Shown here: positions 10,203 to 21,629 of the stretch, piece after piece
How positions within the stretch are numbered: position 1 is the stretch's first letter
Layout of the letters: every line of letters begins with the position of its first letter
Assembly: GCF_023159225.1 (NCBI RefSeq)
Contig: NC_063170.1
Coordinates: 29,352,301-29,416,300 of the forward strand
Reading direction: 5' to 3'
Length of the DNA: 64,000 nucleotides
DNA from: Perognathus longimembris pacificus
Taxonomy: Eukaryota > Chordata > Mammalia > Rodentia > Heteromyidae
Translations under genes and position numbers: made by a program
Notes under the pieces: generated by a model
The model's database searches: none
The model's input: only the letters and a program-made list of their open reading frames with translations
What the model was told of the DNA's origin: nothing

Positions 10203-10290
10203 TTTTTTTTTTTTTTTTTTGGTGCGGGGCGCCGCCACCGCCGCCACCGCCTCGGAAAAGCGGCGGCTCAGGGCTGCCGAAATCTACATA
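10203..10290 (-). other. A18 run and GC-rich block inside the provirus
   Basis: On the minus strand a CpG-rich GGCGGTGGCGGC-type block is followed by A18 (plus-strand T-run 10,203-10,220). It lies between the gag fragment and the protease fragment. It may be a junction formed by template switching or an inserted piece of another transcript. Origin not identified. Confidence 0.4.
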
Positions 10291-10775
10291 TGTATAGAGT
10301 CAAGCTGAGTCTCACATGGGGGAGGGGTAGCAAGCCTGCGGCTGCTCTGCTCATCTCCTGCCTGCCGCGACTTGGATTCCTGGGTACCGAACGAGCTTTC
10401 GTCCCAGGGCCTCTCGGAGTAGGGCATAGGGGCCCGCTCCAGATAAAAATTCCCTCCGGCTTCCTTCTCCTGAATCCAGGGACTCCCCGCCCGGGTCCCA
10501 AGAGAGGCAAGCCTTGAGAGTCTTAATGGCTCGCAGTGGGAGTTTTCCCCATTGTGCCGTTTGTAATTCCCGCTCTAGTCGGTCCCAAGTTTCCCATGAG
10601 AGTGGGTTGGCTCCAGTTAGCCACGGGACCCTGTGGGTCAATTCCTCCCAAATTTGTATAGCTCAGGGCTCTGAGATATTAATCCCCGCGTTTTGGAGGG
10701 TGAACTTTAGGATCTTAAGGGGTACTTTGCATGCTGCAGCACAAAAACCTTCCTGTCTTGCCTTCTTTCAATAGG
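10291..10775 (-). pseudogene. gag: Endogenous retroviral gag, matrix-like N-terminal fragment
   Basis: The minus strand has a matrix-like stretch, VPWLTGANPLSWETWDRLE near 10,628-10,570, preceded by an LKFTLQNAG-type helix (~10,710) with one stop between. Class II Gag matrix domains share this kind of tryptophan-rich beginning. Capsid and nucleocapsid are missing, and no 5' LTR, primer-binding site or gag start is found beyond 10,775. Confidence 0.65.
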
Positions 10776-10779
10776 AGTT

Positions 10780-13700
10780 TCCCTCTATGGGAATAAATTA
10801 TTGACTTTATCCTGTCAGTCTTGTCATCATCTCTGTCTCTCCCATGAACATTTTGCAAGACAAATATAGGCAGCATTCATCATATCCACATGATGTTGGA
10901 CAGCTCATGCCTTTTCTCACTGGTAAATCCAGGTGAGACTGTCTAAAGCTCTGAAATCAGCATGCCCCAAATCTCTTACCATGCCCTCAGTTGTTGCAAG
11001 ATAAATATTGTAGAAAAAAATTGCAGCTCTGATTTCTTTTTTGGTCATACTGGAGGCTAGAGTGTGTATTTCTATGCTCCACGTTGCTTTTCATTGCCAT
11101 ATGCCTCACTGTATGATGTAGATTAACACTGAAGACAGTTAACACCTGCTCATTCAGCTCTCCTCCTTTATGTGGATGTTTAGGAACAGCCTGCTGCTCT
11201 AAGGGATCTAAGCCATTTATTCCTTTTTTTGTTGGGAAGACATGTTGCTTTTCCCCAATATTTTGTAATTTCTGTTTTAGCAACACAGGCCCCTATTACA
11301 TTGCATCCCATTTAACATTGTTAATTCTGAGCCATGCAATAGATGACTATAGTATATCACTTTCCAACTGCCTTGGTGTCTTAACCTGTATCTCTGATGC
11401 GCTAGACCTTCTGATTTGTAGTGGACGTATGTGTCATTGTCATTGTTGTCCTGAGTGTGGTTTCTCCTTCATTATTGCCCCTGCTGTGTGCATAGAGGCC
11501 AGACACTGATCTCATTCCATCTGATGCTCTTGGTCCCTTTCCATGAAGGGTTCATTGTCAGGCCACAGTTTTAGTTAGAATCCCAAGTAAGACTCTTACT
11601 GTCCAGATGTTCTGAAAGGCACAGCTCCATTTATACACAGGGGAATTTCTCTGGATGGCAATCATGTGGATGCTATTTATGAAGGCTTGGGCCACCACTG
11701 TCCTTGCCTTGTGGGTCCCACATACATATCTGATTCTTGGGCTACAGGTGTTCTTTTCCATTCCCTGCCTTTGCTGTGATGGAATACTGAGGATAAGGAC
11801 CAGGGATTCAGTGTGGTAAGTAGATTGTCTTGCCGGGTCCATCTCTGCACTGACAAGATGCTTTCCCCACCCCTGAGCTTGAGCTCTACACGTGGTTGTC
11901 TCCTGGGCACAGCACAGGTATGCCATCTCAATGTGTTTGAAAACACACCGACTCTTGCTGGCTGGAACTCTGTGGCACTCTGAGGACATTTGTTCTTGAG
12001 AAAAACTTCTTACCTTGAGATGCTCTAGGGGTCAAGAACAAGAGATGTGGTAGCAGTCACATTGCAGGTGCCCAGTGAAACATACTCAAATGGATCCCAG
12101 ATTGGGGTATCCTTTTATGCAGTCTTGTCCTCTTCCCTGCATTTCCTCTTGAGTTTGTTCTAGCTCAAATCTTAACCTAGCAGCTGTTCTTGGCCTGAAG
12201 ATTTGGCTTGTGTGGAAAATGTTTCCATAGTGGGTTCTGACTATAATCACGTGTATGATTCTGGATGGACGTGCCATTGTGAAGATGGAAGTCAGTCTTG
12301 GAGAAGACTATTTTCACCTTGATGTCTGGAATTGAGTCTGGGTCAAATAATAAATCTAAATAAAAAGAATGGTGTCTCACAGATTTGTAAATGCTTATAT
12401 AAAGAGGTATAGGTTGAGCTGAATCCTAGACCCCCAACTGCTAATGTTTATCATTTGCTTACCTTGAACCATTGAGGGAGCTGGGCTCTGGTCCAGACCA
12501 TGGGTATTAGAGCTGCCTGTGAGAGCCATGAGGAGTACCCTAAACCCAGTGGCTTGAGTCTTCTGTATGATTATGATTTGCCCCTACATTTGATAGGATA
12601 GTATCACTCTACATATTAATTTCTGTCTTAATTGATGATCCTCTTCATAGAGAACAAGTTGAGATTTCTTACAGTATTTGCGTTTTCCTTGAGTACTCTT
12701 TCTGTCTTGTGGACTCTTGTGAGTGTACCTTCTTATGCTTTGGCACAATTGAGAAATAGTTGAAGATGAAAAAAGTTGTTTTGGGTGAAAGACACAGCAG
12801 TTGAACATGGCGGCTCCCTGAGATTTCTTGGCCCTGATACAAGTATCCCCAACATGGTGAGCTGAGACTTTGTTTGTCATACCCAGTGCTGTTCTTCCTC
12901 CTCTGGGTAGATAGGGCCATTGAAATTAGAGGATCCTTGGGCCCAAACACCTGGGCAAGGCATTGTCTGGAATAGCGGTAACTTGTTCATATTTTTCAAA
13001 CATTGGCCCCTTTCTGGTTTATTGCTGGAGATTTTCAAAGTAATCTTTAGAAATAAGTTTTCTATACAAGGCCCAGTTGCCTTGCACAAATCCTTGGAAA
13101 TAGAGCTGTCAGTTTTAAATATGTCAAGTCCTTCAATGGAGATAGTATAAGCATGATGGATATATTCTCCTTGGCAAGGAAAATTTGCCAAGTTGTTACA
13201 GTAGTTACCTGCTTGACGTGTTTAAAAATTGATCATAAATATGTAATGTTACTTAAAGTCAGTTGATGTTAGATAATGAGGCCTGCAGCAAATACATACG
13301 AACAAAGGAGCCCCACCCATTCCCAGGCTCATGGCATCTCTTCAGATGGCTGTCCTAAGCTCAGACACAAAAGCTATCAGATTTGGGTAACTTGCAATTT
13401 AATGGCCAGCACGAAACAGGAGCTGAAGTGAAATAAAACACACAAATTCTGAGAAAAAGGCCCATTGTCAATATAGCACTCCAGTTACTTGTTGTAAGTG
13501 TGCTGATCTTTGGGTATTTAAGGAAATTACTTTGGGCAGAGGGGAGGTATTATCTGTCAGCCTTGAACAATCCCACTCTCCAACATGAACCCGTTCTTCC
13601 CGGAGTTTTCATCAGCTTTCCATCTAAAAAGGTGGACAGAAAGATGCCTTTTGTAGAAGGCTGTGGGGACTCTTTCAGAAGCTTAGTCTGTGTGTGAGGT

Positions 13701-14080
13701 AGGCTGTCCAGTTAGCAGCTCTTGGACCTCCCCTGAACAATTCATGCTGGGCATTCTTTTCTATGAGACTCATAGGCACACTATGACAGAAGTACCATAC
13801 TTGTTCCTGTTGTTGCTAAAGTGTTGTTCTGCTACAGAACACATAGGATTATTCGCATCTTATCTTGATTATGTCTCTAGACCTACAGTTAGTCTGCTCA
13901 TCAAGTGAACCAAGGTCCCCCTCTAACCCATAATGCCTGCCTTCTTATTTTAGGTAGTGCTTGTCTGCCCAGCATCCTACTCTAACTCTTCAGTACTGAC
14001 TAAAGACAATATTGCCTATTGCCTTCATCCCATAGGAATCTATGTGTTGCATGTGAACTATGTTACAACCTCACATCAGT
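10780..14080. other. Unassigned 3.3 kb, no gene recognised
   Basis: Contains several medium frames (for example 143 codons, minus, 11,558-11,989; 104 codons, minus, 12,877-13,191) with no motif I recognise and no consistent chain of exons. SINEs are conspicuously rare here compared with the rest of the window. It may be an old retroviral or host remnant. Confidence 0.4.
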
Positions 14081-14084
14081 CTTT

Positions 14085-14480
14085 TTTGTTGTTGTTGTTA
14101 TTCAGGCAGGAGAGAAAGTTTATTACTGAACTGCTGGCCTGTTGCCAAGGTGATCCAGGGCCAGAGACAAGGGAGAGAAGGGAGAGAAGGAGTGACCCCT
14201 ACCCAGCCATGCCTTATCTAGGGCAGGGGCAGGGGGTTTGGCCAGGTGGATTAAGATGTGACCTCAGGGAAGGGGAGGTAACAGCCTCCGGGTCTGCTGG
14301 TTACCCAGGTATCTGGGTGGAGACTTAGTGTGGTGGGGGCATCTGCTCCAAGCCCTCCAGGACAGACCTAACATTCCAGCCTTTTAATAGCTATGAAAAA
14401 GGACAAAGACTCTCTGGCTGCTTCCTGCTGGCATGTGGTGTCGACATTAGGGGTAAAAGGCAGAAATGTGGCTCACATGA
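14085..14480 (-). repeat. LTR-like repeat related to 2040-2333
   Basis: Shares several blocks with 2070-2333: CTGCTGGC after a T-rich start, CCTCAGGGAAGGG, GGTAACTAGG/CAGGTATCTGG, and GTGGGGGCATCTG. On the minus strand AATAAA (complement near 14,120) sits close to one end, as in an LTR with its poly(A) signal. Boundaries are not certain. Confidence 0.5.
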
Positions 14481-15215
14481 GTCTTGATAGCCATGCGTTC
14501 CAAATACCTTCTTTGGTAAGGAATACCTTATAATGCTCCTGCTTTACCCACTTGAATGTAGAGTGGTCAGAGTAAATTATCCCTGCCAAGGGATGCATTT
14601 GTAGGTATTTGTCATATATCTACTTTGAAAGGTGAAAGATTAATGAGATATGAGAGAAACTGAGGTTTACCCATAGTACATAGAAACCAACATGTCTCCA
14701 CTGGATCAGAGGAAGCCTTGTCCCTCAAGCAGCACACTCCAGCAAAGTGTTTCATTTGGCACTGTGGGAAAGAATGTGAGTGGATGTCACTCTTTCCCCT
14801 CATGCCTGATTCTTTAGAGATGAAGAGCCATTTATCTCTTTCTTGACAAGCTACTCCCTGTAGCAGAGTCTGTCCTGGGACCTCAATTCAGAAGTGTCAC
14901 AGGGGAGAAAAGACTGTTGAGGCTGTGTATCAGATGCACAGTTGACTGATGGCTGATGGGTATATGAAGGCATGTGTGCAGCCACTGGTGTTGGAGGGTG
15001 ACTGACTTGTGGAGAGAGGCTCGCCCTGTTACAGCTGTCCTTAACAAGTGTCTGTGAAGCTCCAGACCTGCTTGTGCCAGTGGGTTGTACAGTTCTCGGG
15101 CAGGAGAGACCCTGAAGGCTTGTGGGCTGGCCTGCACCAGGCGCTGGGTTGGAGCAAAGGCCTTCTGCTAGGCAGGCAGGGAAGCAGGTCTGCTGATGGG
15201 GTGTCAGTGAGAGTC
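14481..15215. other. No gene recognised
   Basis: A 159-codon minus-strand frame (15,330-14,851) exists but is serine/proline-rich, low in complexity and reaches into the tandem repeat. I treat it as chance. Confidence 0.4.
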
Positions 15216-16672
15216 CAGGAAGAGACAGGAAGCTAGAGGTGCAGGGGAGGGGCTTGGGGGGCCTACGAGCAAGAGAGAGGTGGGGCGAGAACCAGGAAGC
15301 TAGCAGTGCAGGGGCAGGGGGCAGGGCCAATGGGGCCTAAGAGCAAGAGAGAGGCGGGGCAAGAGCCAGAATGCTAGAGGTGCTGGGGCAGACTTATGGG
15401 GCTTCATAGCACAAGAGGCGGGCCAAGAACCTGGAAGCTAGAGGTACAGGGGCGGGGCTTATGAGGAATCACAGCATGAGAGGGGAGGGGCAAGAGTGAG
15501 GAAGTGAGTGGTCAAGGGGTGTGGCCGGAATGCTGAACTGGTTTAAGTTGGTTCTGCCTGGGACAAGCAGACCTGCCAGAAGTTCCTTTGTCTGAGGGTC
15601 GGTTAGTTGTGTTTGGGCCTAAAAAGTTGGTCAGGCTCCCTGTGGTTTGGTGGTGGGTCTGGGCTTCTGTACACCCATTCCATCCTCTGTCTGTGTGGGG
15701 AAGCCTTGAGGAACACTGACCATGCACAGATGTGGCTTGTGTGTGGAGAAGGCCCGACCAAGGTGCTCCGAGGTGTTCTTGAGGCAACTCCCAAAGACAA
15801 GCAGAGCTAAGCTGAGCTTCCTGCCAGGTGGGGCCCAGGGCATGGGTGTAGGGTGTTTGTGAAAGTATGTGGAGAAGTGTGTCCTCTCTCTTCTGTTTGC
15901 TTGTTTATACCCTTCCTGAAGTGGCTCTGGTGAGGCTAGGCATCAAACTAGGCCTCTGGAGCAAGCTTCAAGTCAGTGCTGAGCCTTTAGCTGGGGCTTT
16001 AAGTCTTGGCAGGCCCAGGCCACAGTTGTGGGGTGTTTGTGAAAGTGTGTGGAGAAGTGCAGGCTACCACTTCTGTTTGCTCATTTGGGCCCTTCCTGAA
16101 GTGACTTTGGTAAACCTCAGACCTCAAACCAGGCCTCCAGAGCTGGCTTCCTGTCAGTGCAAAGCCTTTATTTGATGCTTTCAGTCTTGGCAGGCCCAAG
16201 CCACTGTTGTGTTTGGCTGTGATAGTGTGTGGAGGAGTGGGGTCTTAGATGCAGGGGTGGAGCTTTTGGGGCATCACAGCACAAGAGGGGAGGGGCAAGG
16301 GGGTGGAACTGAGAGTGGGGGCGGGGCTTATGGGGCATCAACATGAAAGAGGTGGAGCAAGAGGCAGGAAGTGAGAGGTGAAGGGGCAGGGCTTATGGGG
16401 CAACACAGAACAAGAGGGGAGGGGCAAGGGGAGGAAGTGAGAGGTCAAGTGGTGTGGCCCGGGCTATGTACTGGTTTAGGTCGGTTCTGCCTGGAACAAG
16501 CAGACTTGCCAGGAGGTTAGTAAGCAGCTCCTTTCTCTGACTGTCCTGTTGTTGGGTTCAGTCCTACAAAGCTGGTCAAGTTCAGTGTGTTTCAGTGGTT
16601 GGGCTGGGCTTCTGTACATCTGTTCCATCATGCAGCAGCTGCTTTTCTGTGTGAGAAAGCCTGGAGGAACTC

Positions 16673-16878
16673 TTTTTTTGGGGGGGGCAGTCCTGGGGCT
16701 TGGACTCAGGGCCTGAGCACTGTCCCTGGCTTCTTTTTGCTCAAGGCTAGCACTCTGCCACTTGAGCCACAGCGCCACTTCTGGCCATTTTCTGTATATA
16801 TGGTACTGGGGAATTGAAACCAGGGCCTCATGTATACGAGGCAAGCACTCTTGCCACTAGGCCATATCCTCAGCCCCC
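16673..16878 (-). mobile_element. IDL-Geo-type SINE, first of two at one target
   Basis: Antisense copy with T/G-rich tail at 16,673-16,687. It is flanked by CTGGAGGAACTC at 16,661 and again at 16,879, which is the target duplication. Confidence 0.9.
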
Positions 16879-16890
16879 CTGGAGGAACTC

Positions 16891-17108
16891 TTTTTTTTTT
16901 TTTTTTTTTTTTTTTGGCCAGTCCTGGACCTTGGACTCAGGGCCTGAGCACTGTCCCTGGCTTCTTCCCGCTCAAGGCTAGCACTCTGCCACTTGAGCCA
17001 CAGCGCCGCTTCTGGCCGTTTTCTGTATATGTGGTGCTGGGGAATCGAACCTAGGGCCTCGTGTATCCGAGGCAGGCACTCTTGCCACTAGGCTATATCC
17101 CCAGTCCC
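16891..17108 (-). mobile_element. IDL-Geo-type SINE, second of two at one target
   Basis: Antisense copy with T-run tail 16,891-16,915, closer to the family consensus than its neighbour. It is flanked by CTGGAGGAACTC at 16,879 and 17,109, so the same target word occurs three times around two elements. Confidence 0.92.
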
Positions 17109-17579
17109 CTGGAGGAACTCTTGACCATGCGCAGATGTGGCTTGTTTGTGGAGAAGGCCGGACCCAGGTGCACCAAGCCGACCATGTGAGTCAACTGCAG
17201 GAGATGAGCAGACGTAAGCTGAGCTTCCTGGCAGGTGGGGCCCAGGGCATGGGTGTGGGGTGCTTGTGAAAGTGTGTGGAGAAGTGTGGCCTGCCTCCCT
17301 GTTTGCTCGTTTGGGCCCTTCCTCAAGTGGCTTTGGTGAGGGTAGGCCTCAAACCAGGCCTCCGGGACCTTTAGCTGGTGCTTTCAATCTTGGCAGGCCC
17401 AGGCAATGTTTGTAGTTGGCTGTGAAAGTATGTGGAGGAGTGGGGCCTGAGGTGCAGGCGTGGGGCTTGTGGGTCATCACTGCAGGAGAGTGTGTATATG
17501 AAGTTGGAGCCATCAGTTATTGCAGTAACTGTGCAGCAAAACTAGCTGCACAAGAGTGCCCAAGCTGTACAAGTAACAA

Positions 17580-17838
17580 GATTTTGTTGTTTTGTGCTAG
17601 TCCTGGGGTTTGAACTGAGGGCCTAGTCACTGTTGCTGAGCCTCTCTGTGCTCAAAGCTAGCACTCTACCACTTTAGTTCCAGCACCACGTATGGGTTTT
17701 TCTCAGGAGTTAACTGGAGATAAAAGAGTTTCATAGACTTCCCTGCCCAGACTAGCTTGGAACTGCAGTCTTCAGATCTCAGCCACCCAAGTAGCTAAGA
17801 TTAGAGGCACAGGTGTGAACCACCGGCACCAGGCTAAG
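17580..17838 (-). mobile_element. B1-like/ID-like dimeric SINE (geomyoid type)
   Basis: Antisense copy: the ID-like monomer (GTGCTAGTCCTGGGGTTTG, CTAGCACTCTACCAC) is followed by the B1-like head (AGGTGTGAACCACCGGCACC). The TNAATTGGAGATAAGAGTCTCA linker of the family is recognisable. Confidence 0.85.
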
Positions 17839-17839
17839 T

Positions 17840-18370
17840 AACACGTTTGTTGAGAGAGATGGAAAGAAGGTAAGCGATCATAAAAAAAAAAAATCCGAAG
17901 GAGTATGTGGAGATATAAGAATCAACAAAGACAAACCAAAATGATAGGATATCAGAAGTGGAAGGTGTTGTAAGGATTCAGGATAGTGATCACAGTGTAT
18001 AGGAAAGAAACATTTAAAAGATGGCAGCAAAGAAAGACTGAGGCTTTAAATTTGGTAATTATGAGTTCTTTGATTTGTTTTCCTGAAAGTATGTGGAGTG
18101 AAAGGTACCATGCATGCCATAGTGGAGGCTGAAAATATACCTTTTTTCAGCAATGGTGGCAGTGAACTGAAGAGAGATGTTAAAGGCACAGAAAAATCAA
18201 GAACGTAGCGTACCACCAGACTGAGCACGTGTAGATGTGTGAAAGGAACCAGGGAAGAAGGACATTGATGATAAACGATGTAAAGTGAATGACGTATAAG
18301 CCAGTAATTGTGAAATTGGTTGATGATTTATCTGCCTTTTAGAAATCTCTGTGATTTCATACAGAAAGGC
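17840..18370. other. No gene recognised
   Basis: Includes an A-run at 17,882-17,893. Otherwise unassigned. Confidence 0.4.
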
Positions 18371-18374
18371 ATCC

Positions 18375-18735
18375 ATCAGTTAGTCTAGGCTAAATTATTC
18401 TGCGATAAACCCCAGTCCTCCAAATCTCAGCAGCTTAAAACAACTAAGGTGTGTTTCTCATTGACACTCCATATATATTAGGTAATGGGTCATCTGGGGG
18501 TTTTCTGCAGTTTGCTTTTATTTATTTATTTTTTTATTTTCCCTAGGATTTAGAGGAACAGGGAAACCTTCTTCTTGAGCATTTCAGTCACTCTGGGCAG
18601 AGAGGGGAAAAGTCATGGTAAATTACACACTGGCTTTTAAACACTCTATCCCCCAAGTGACTTCCAGTTGCTTTAACTCACATTTCACTGACCAAATCAA
18701 GTCACATAACCATTCCACCTTCCAAGAAGCAAGAA
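18375..18735. repeat. Ancient MaLR/MER-type repeat
   Basis: Words such as CTCAGCAGCTTAAAACAAC near 18,426 and CACTTCCAGTTGC-like plus TCACATAACCA near 18,660-18,715 recall old mammalian LTR-type repeats. It is interrupted by a TTTA-rich stretch near 18,517-18,540. Family name not certain. Confidence 0.45.
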
Positions 18736-19044
18736 GGTACAACATGTGATATGTGATTGAGAGGAACTAACTGGCCAGAGAATTTTGAACATGCTACAAA
18801 TGGCTTCTCCAGGTCATGTACCTATTTACATTTTTTGATTGATTTACAGTTATCAAAGTGTTGGTTGTTTCTATTAAAAGTCAGGCATTAGTGTTTCCTT
18901 CAGGAAACATAGGCTCATATCCCAACTTTGTTTCTAAGCAGAAAAGAATACTAAGTATATCTCATTATCATTTATAAAGCCATTTTCAGAAACACGATTA
19001 AAACTAATCATTGCTTTAATATAAAGGTTCAAAATAATTTAAAA

Positions 19045-19288
19045 AATTTTGTGTCAGTACTAAATCTTGATCTCATGGTTTTGGCACTGTCCATTAGGTT
19101 TTTTTATTTTCTTTCTCAAGGCTGCCACTTGACCATTTGAGCCACAGCTCCACTCCTGGCTTTTTTTGGTTGATAATTGGAGAGAAGAGTCTCATAGACT
19201 TTTCTGCCTGGGCTGGAAACCTTATCCTCAGATTACAGCCTCCTGCGTAGGTAAGATTACAGGTATGAGCCACTGGTGCTGAACAGAT
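19045..19288 (-). mobile_element. B1-like/ID-like dimeric SINE
   Basis: Antisense copy with GGTTTTGGCACTG, TTGAGCCACAGCTCCAC and the B1-like end GATTACAGGTATGAGCCAC. Rather diverged. Confidence 0.75.
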
Positions 19289-19311
19289 AATGAAACACTT
19301 TTAGATGATTC

Positions 19312-19650
19312 TTTTAACTAATTAATTTTTATTTTATTGTACAGAGGGGTTACAGTTATATAACTAAGGTAAATAAGTACATTTCTTGTTGAACACTGTT
19401 ACCGCTCCCTCATTTTCACCCACTTTCCCTCCCCAACTCCTCCCTCTCCCGCCGGAAGTTTATTTCCAGTGTAGTGTCTTGTAATTGTTGCTGTTGCATT
19501 GGTTCACCCTTTGTCCTTTGTCTCACCATTTTGTCATTTCCCTTACTTTCCCCAAATCAGATAAAGGTATATACAAGACAAAGGTTACTGAAATCACAAA
19601 GAGTGACAACAGGGTATAAGCCAAAGGAAACAAAACAACAAAAAAAAGAA
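19312..19650 (-). mobile_element. L1 3' end fragment
   Basis: Antisense L1 3' UTR of the same kind as 35,645-36,130 and 48,385-48,625: TACAGAGGGGTTACAG, then ACATTTCTTGTTGAACA, TCCCTC-rich words, then CCAAATCAG and ACAACAGGGTATAAGCC. Confidence 0.7.
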
Positions 19651-19654
19651 TATT

Positions 19655-20820
19655 TTTTCCATCTGTCTTCCAGTTCAATTTCTTTTCCTACACTTTAGTA
19701 AAATTCACACTTATTTACCACCATGACCAGAATTAATGAAATATGATGGAACATTTTCTTAGACTTAGTTGACTAAGGGCCCTTGAAGTCTTTGAAGCTT
19801 CTCTATGATTCATTTCCAAAATGTCAAGCATCATAAAGGAGAGCGATAGAAGATGAATCAAGGCTCAGACCTGTCTGTACAGATCACATCCTCAAGCTAA
19901 TGCTTCAGGTCCTTCTAACTGTCTGCTCTCCATTTAAAATATTGCATTTCCTTAGTATAGATTGAGTCCCTAATTACAATTTATAAATGCTGTCTGGGGA
20001 AGTGTTTAATGTTCAGCACAAGAGCTGTACCTTATTTTCCTAGGTTCAAGTACCAGATTCATCTCCTGAATCTGACAGTCTTCACAAATGTACACATTAG
20101 AAGTCTTCAGGGATGCACCCTAGACATTTGCAGCATTATTAAGGATTTCAACTGTAAATTATTTTAAGTGTGGGTATGACAGGAGTGAGTCATTTTATGG
20201 ATTTTTGCAAACATGTTTTTCTCATCACAATGGAGACAGATTTATCTGCAACACTTTGTGGTCTCTGTTAGAAAGAGAGCTGCCTTAGGGAGAGCAGAAA
20301 GGAGTCAGGGTGCTAGTGCTTTGGGACATTGTGTCCTTCCTAGCCTATTTTGCCTTTGCCAGCATCTCAGGGAACTTTACTTGTTACTGCTCTTTACCTG
20401 GTAACCAGTGATTGGAAGGAATAAATGTGTAGAATTAATTCTCTTGGGACAATTATAAAGAATTAAAATCAGAGGTCAAGAAGTCTGTCAGAGATATGCA
20501 ATGTAGTATGTTTTGAATACTGGGGTTTCCCTTCATCTAAGTGGCTAGCATTCATAGCTACATATCCTCAATTCTGTGTATGGGTGAATAGGTAGCATCT
20601 GCTGTGGTGAATACAATAGACTTTACTGTTGATAAAGCTAAAGAGGGGATGAAGAAAGTTTGAAAAAGGCCTTCCCGGCCCATCTTGTGTTGAGTTAACA
20701 AGTTTTACAAAATCAGTCAGTGTTGGCTAGAGCGCCTATCTATTCTATACAGCTAGAGTAAGGGAGAATGGAAAATATGCAAAGTCAAAGCAAACACTAG
20801 ATATAAAAACACAAGGAGAA
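19655..20820. other. No gene recognised
   Basis: Unique-looking AT-rich DNA with no open frame of note. Confidence 0.4.
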
Positions 20821-20825
20821 TTATT

Positions 20826-21056
20826 TGTGCCAGTCTTGGGGCTTGAACTTGAGCCCTGAGAGCTGTCCTTGAGCTGCTTTGCTTAAGGCTAGTGATCTAC
20901 AGTGTGAACCACAGATCCATTTCTGGGTCTTTTAGTAGTTTGTTGGAGATAAGAGTCTCACCGTGTTTCCTGTCTGGGCTGGCTTTGAACAGTGATCTTT
21001 ATATCCTAACCTCCTGAGTAGCTAGGATTACAGATGTGAGCCACCAGAACCTGGCA
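20826..21056 (-). mobile_element. B1-like/ID-like dimeric SINE
   Basis: Antisense copy: GTGCCAGTCTTGGGGCTTG head, TTGGAGATAAGAGTCTCA linker, GATTACAGATGTGAGCCACC end. Confidence 0.85.
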
Positions 21057-21067
21057 GAAAATAATTC

Positions 21068-21276
21068 TTTTTTTTTTTTTTTTTGGCCAGTTCTGGGCCT
21101 TGGACTCAGGGCCTGAGCACTGTCCCTGGCTTCTTCCCGCTCAAGGCTAGCACTCTGCCACTTGAGCCACAGCGCCGCTTCTGGCCGTTTTCTGTATATG
21201 TGGTGCTGGGGAATCGAACCTAGGGCCTCGTGTATCCGAGGCAGGCACTCTTTGCCACTAGGCTATATCCCCAGCC
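21068..21276 (-). mobile_element. IDL-Geo-type SINE
   Basis: Antisense, near consensus. It is flanked by the 13-bp duplication GAAAATAATTCTT at 21,056 and 21,277. It inserted directly at the end of the preceding SINE. Confidence 0.95.
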
Positions 21277-21629
21277 CCGAAAATAATTCTTAAGACATAT
21301 ACACTCCAAGATAAATTGAAGAGCAGATTTTATATGATGAAGCAACGTATTGGGCAATGTGTAGTTTGAGTAACCAACTTTAGTTTATCTTAATGTGGCC
21401 TTCTACTGATACGTGTTATTTATCTGATTTCAAAGAATATAAACTATTTTGACAAGATGAGTAACTCTTTTATCTGTTACACGGATCACCTTTAATCTGA
21501 TACAGCACTTTCCATATTGTTAGTTACTAGTCTAAGTAATTATTAGTTGATTTAAAAGACTCTGGATTATCTGGTAGGTGGCTTAGAAACACCTGCATAA
21601 TATAACCCTTTTGAAAATATGATACAAAG

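Larger units (their letters stand above)
15220..17475. repeat. GC-rich complex tandem repeat, two copies of about 1 kb
   Basis: Copy 1 (about 15,220-16,240) and copy 2 (about 16,241-17,475) have the same order. First come short GC-rich subunits of about 60-75 bp (GGAAGCTAGAGGTGCAGGGG-type; 5 in copy 1, about 3 in copy 2). Then a ~300-bp block (GGTTCTGCCTGG through GACCATGC), then a ~180-bp block (GGTGTTTGTGAAAG through TTGGCAGGCCCA) that is itself duplicated in copy 1 (15,845-16,018 and 16,026-16,201) and single in copy 2. Copy 2 is lengthened by two SINEs. A partial third subunit starts each time after the 180-bp block. No coding evidence. Confidence 0.85.

Noticed and set aside
9934..10308. 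124-codon plus-strand frame across the provirus
   Set aside because: Shadow of the minus-strand protease fragment; its poly-Phe stretch is the T18 run.
11558..11989. 143-codon minus-strand frame
   Set aside because: No motif, no neighbouring exons and begins with a non-ATG codon candidate region. Could be chance or a remnant I cannot identify.
14851..15330. 159-codon minus-strand frame
   Set aside because: Low-complexity Ser/Pro composition, lies partly in the GC-rich tandem repeat, no recognisable domain.
15220..15530. Regular short repeats that might suggest a CRISPR-like array
   Set aside because: Units of 60-75 bp vary along their whole length with no constant repeat/unique spacer pattern, and the DNA is mammalian.
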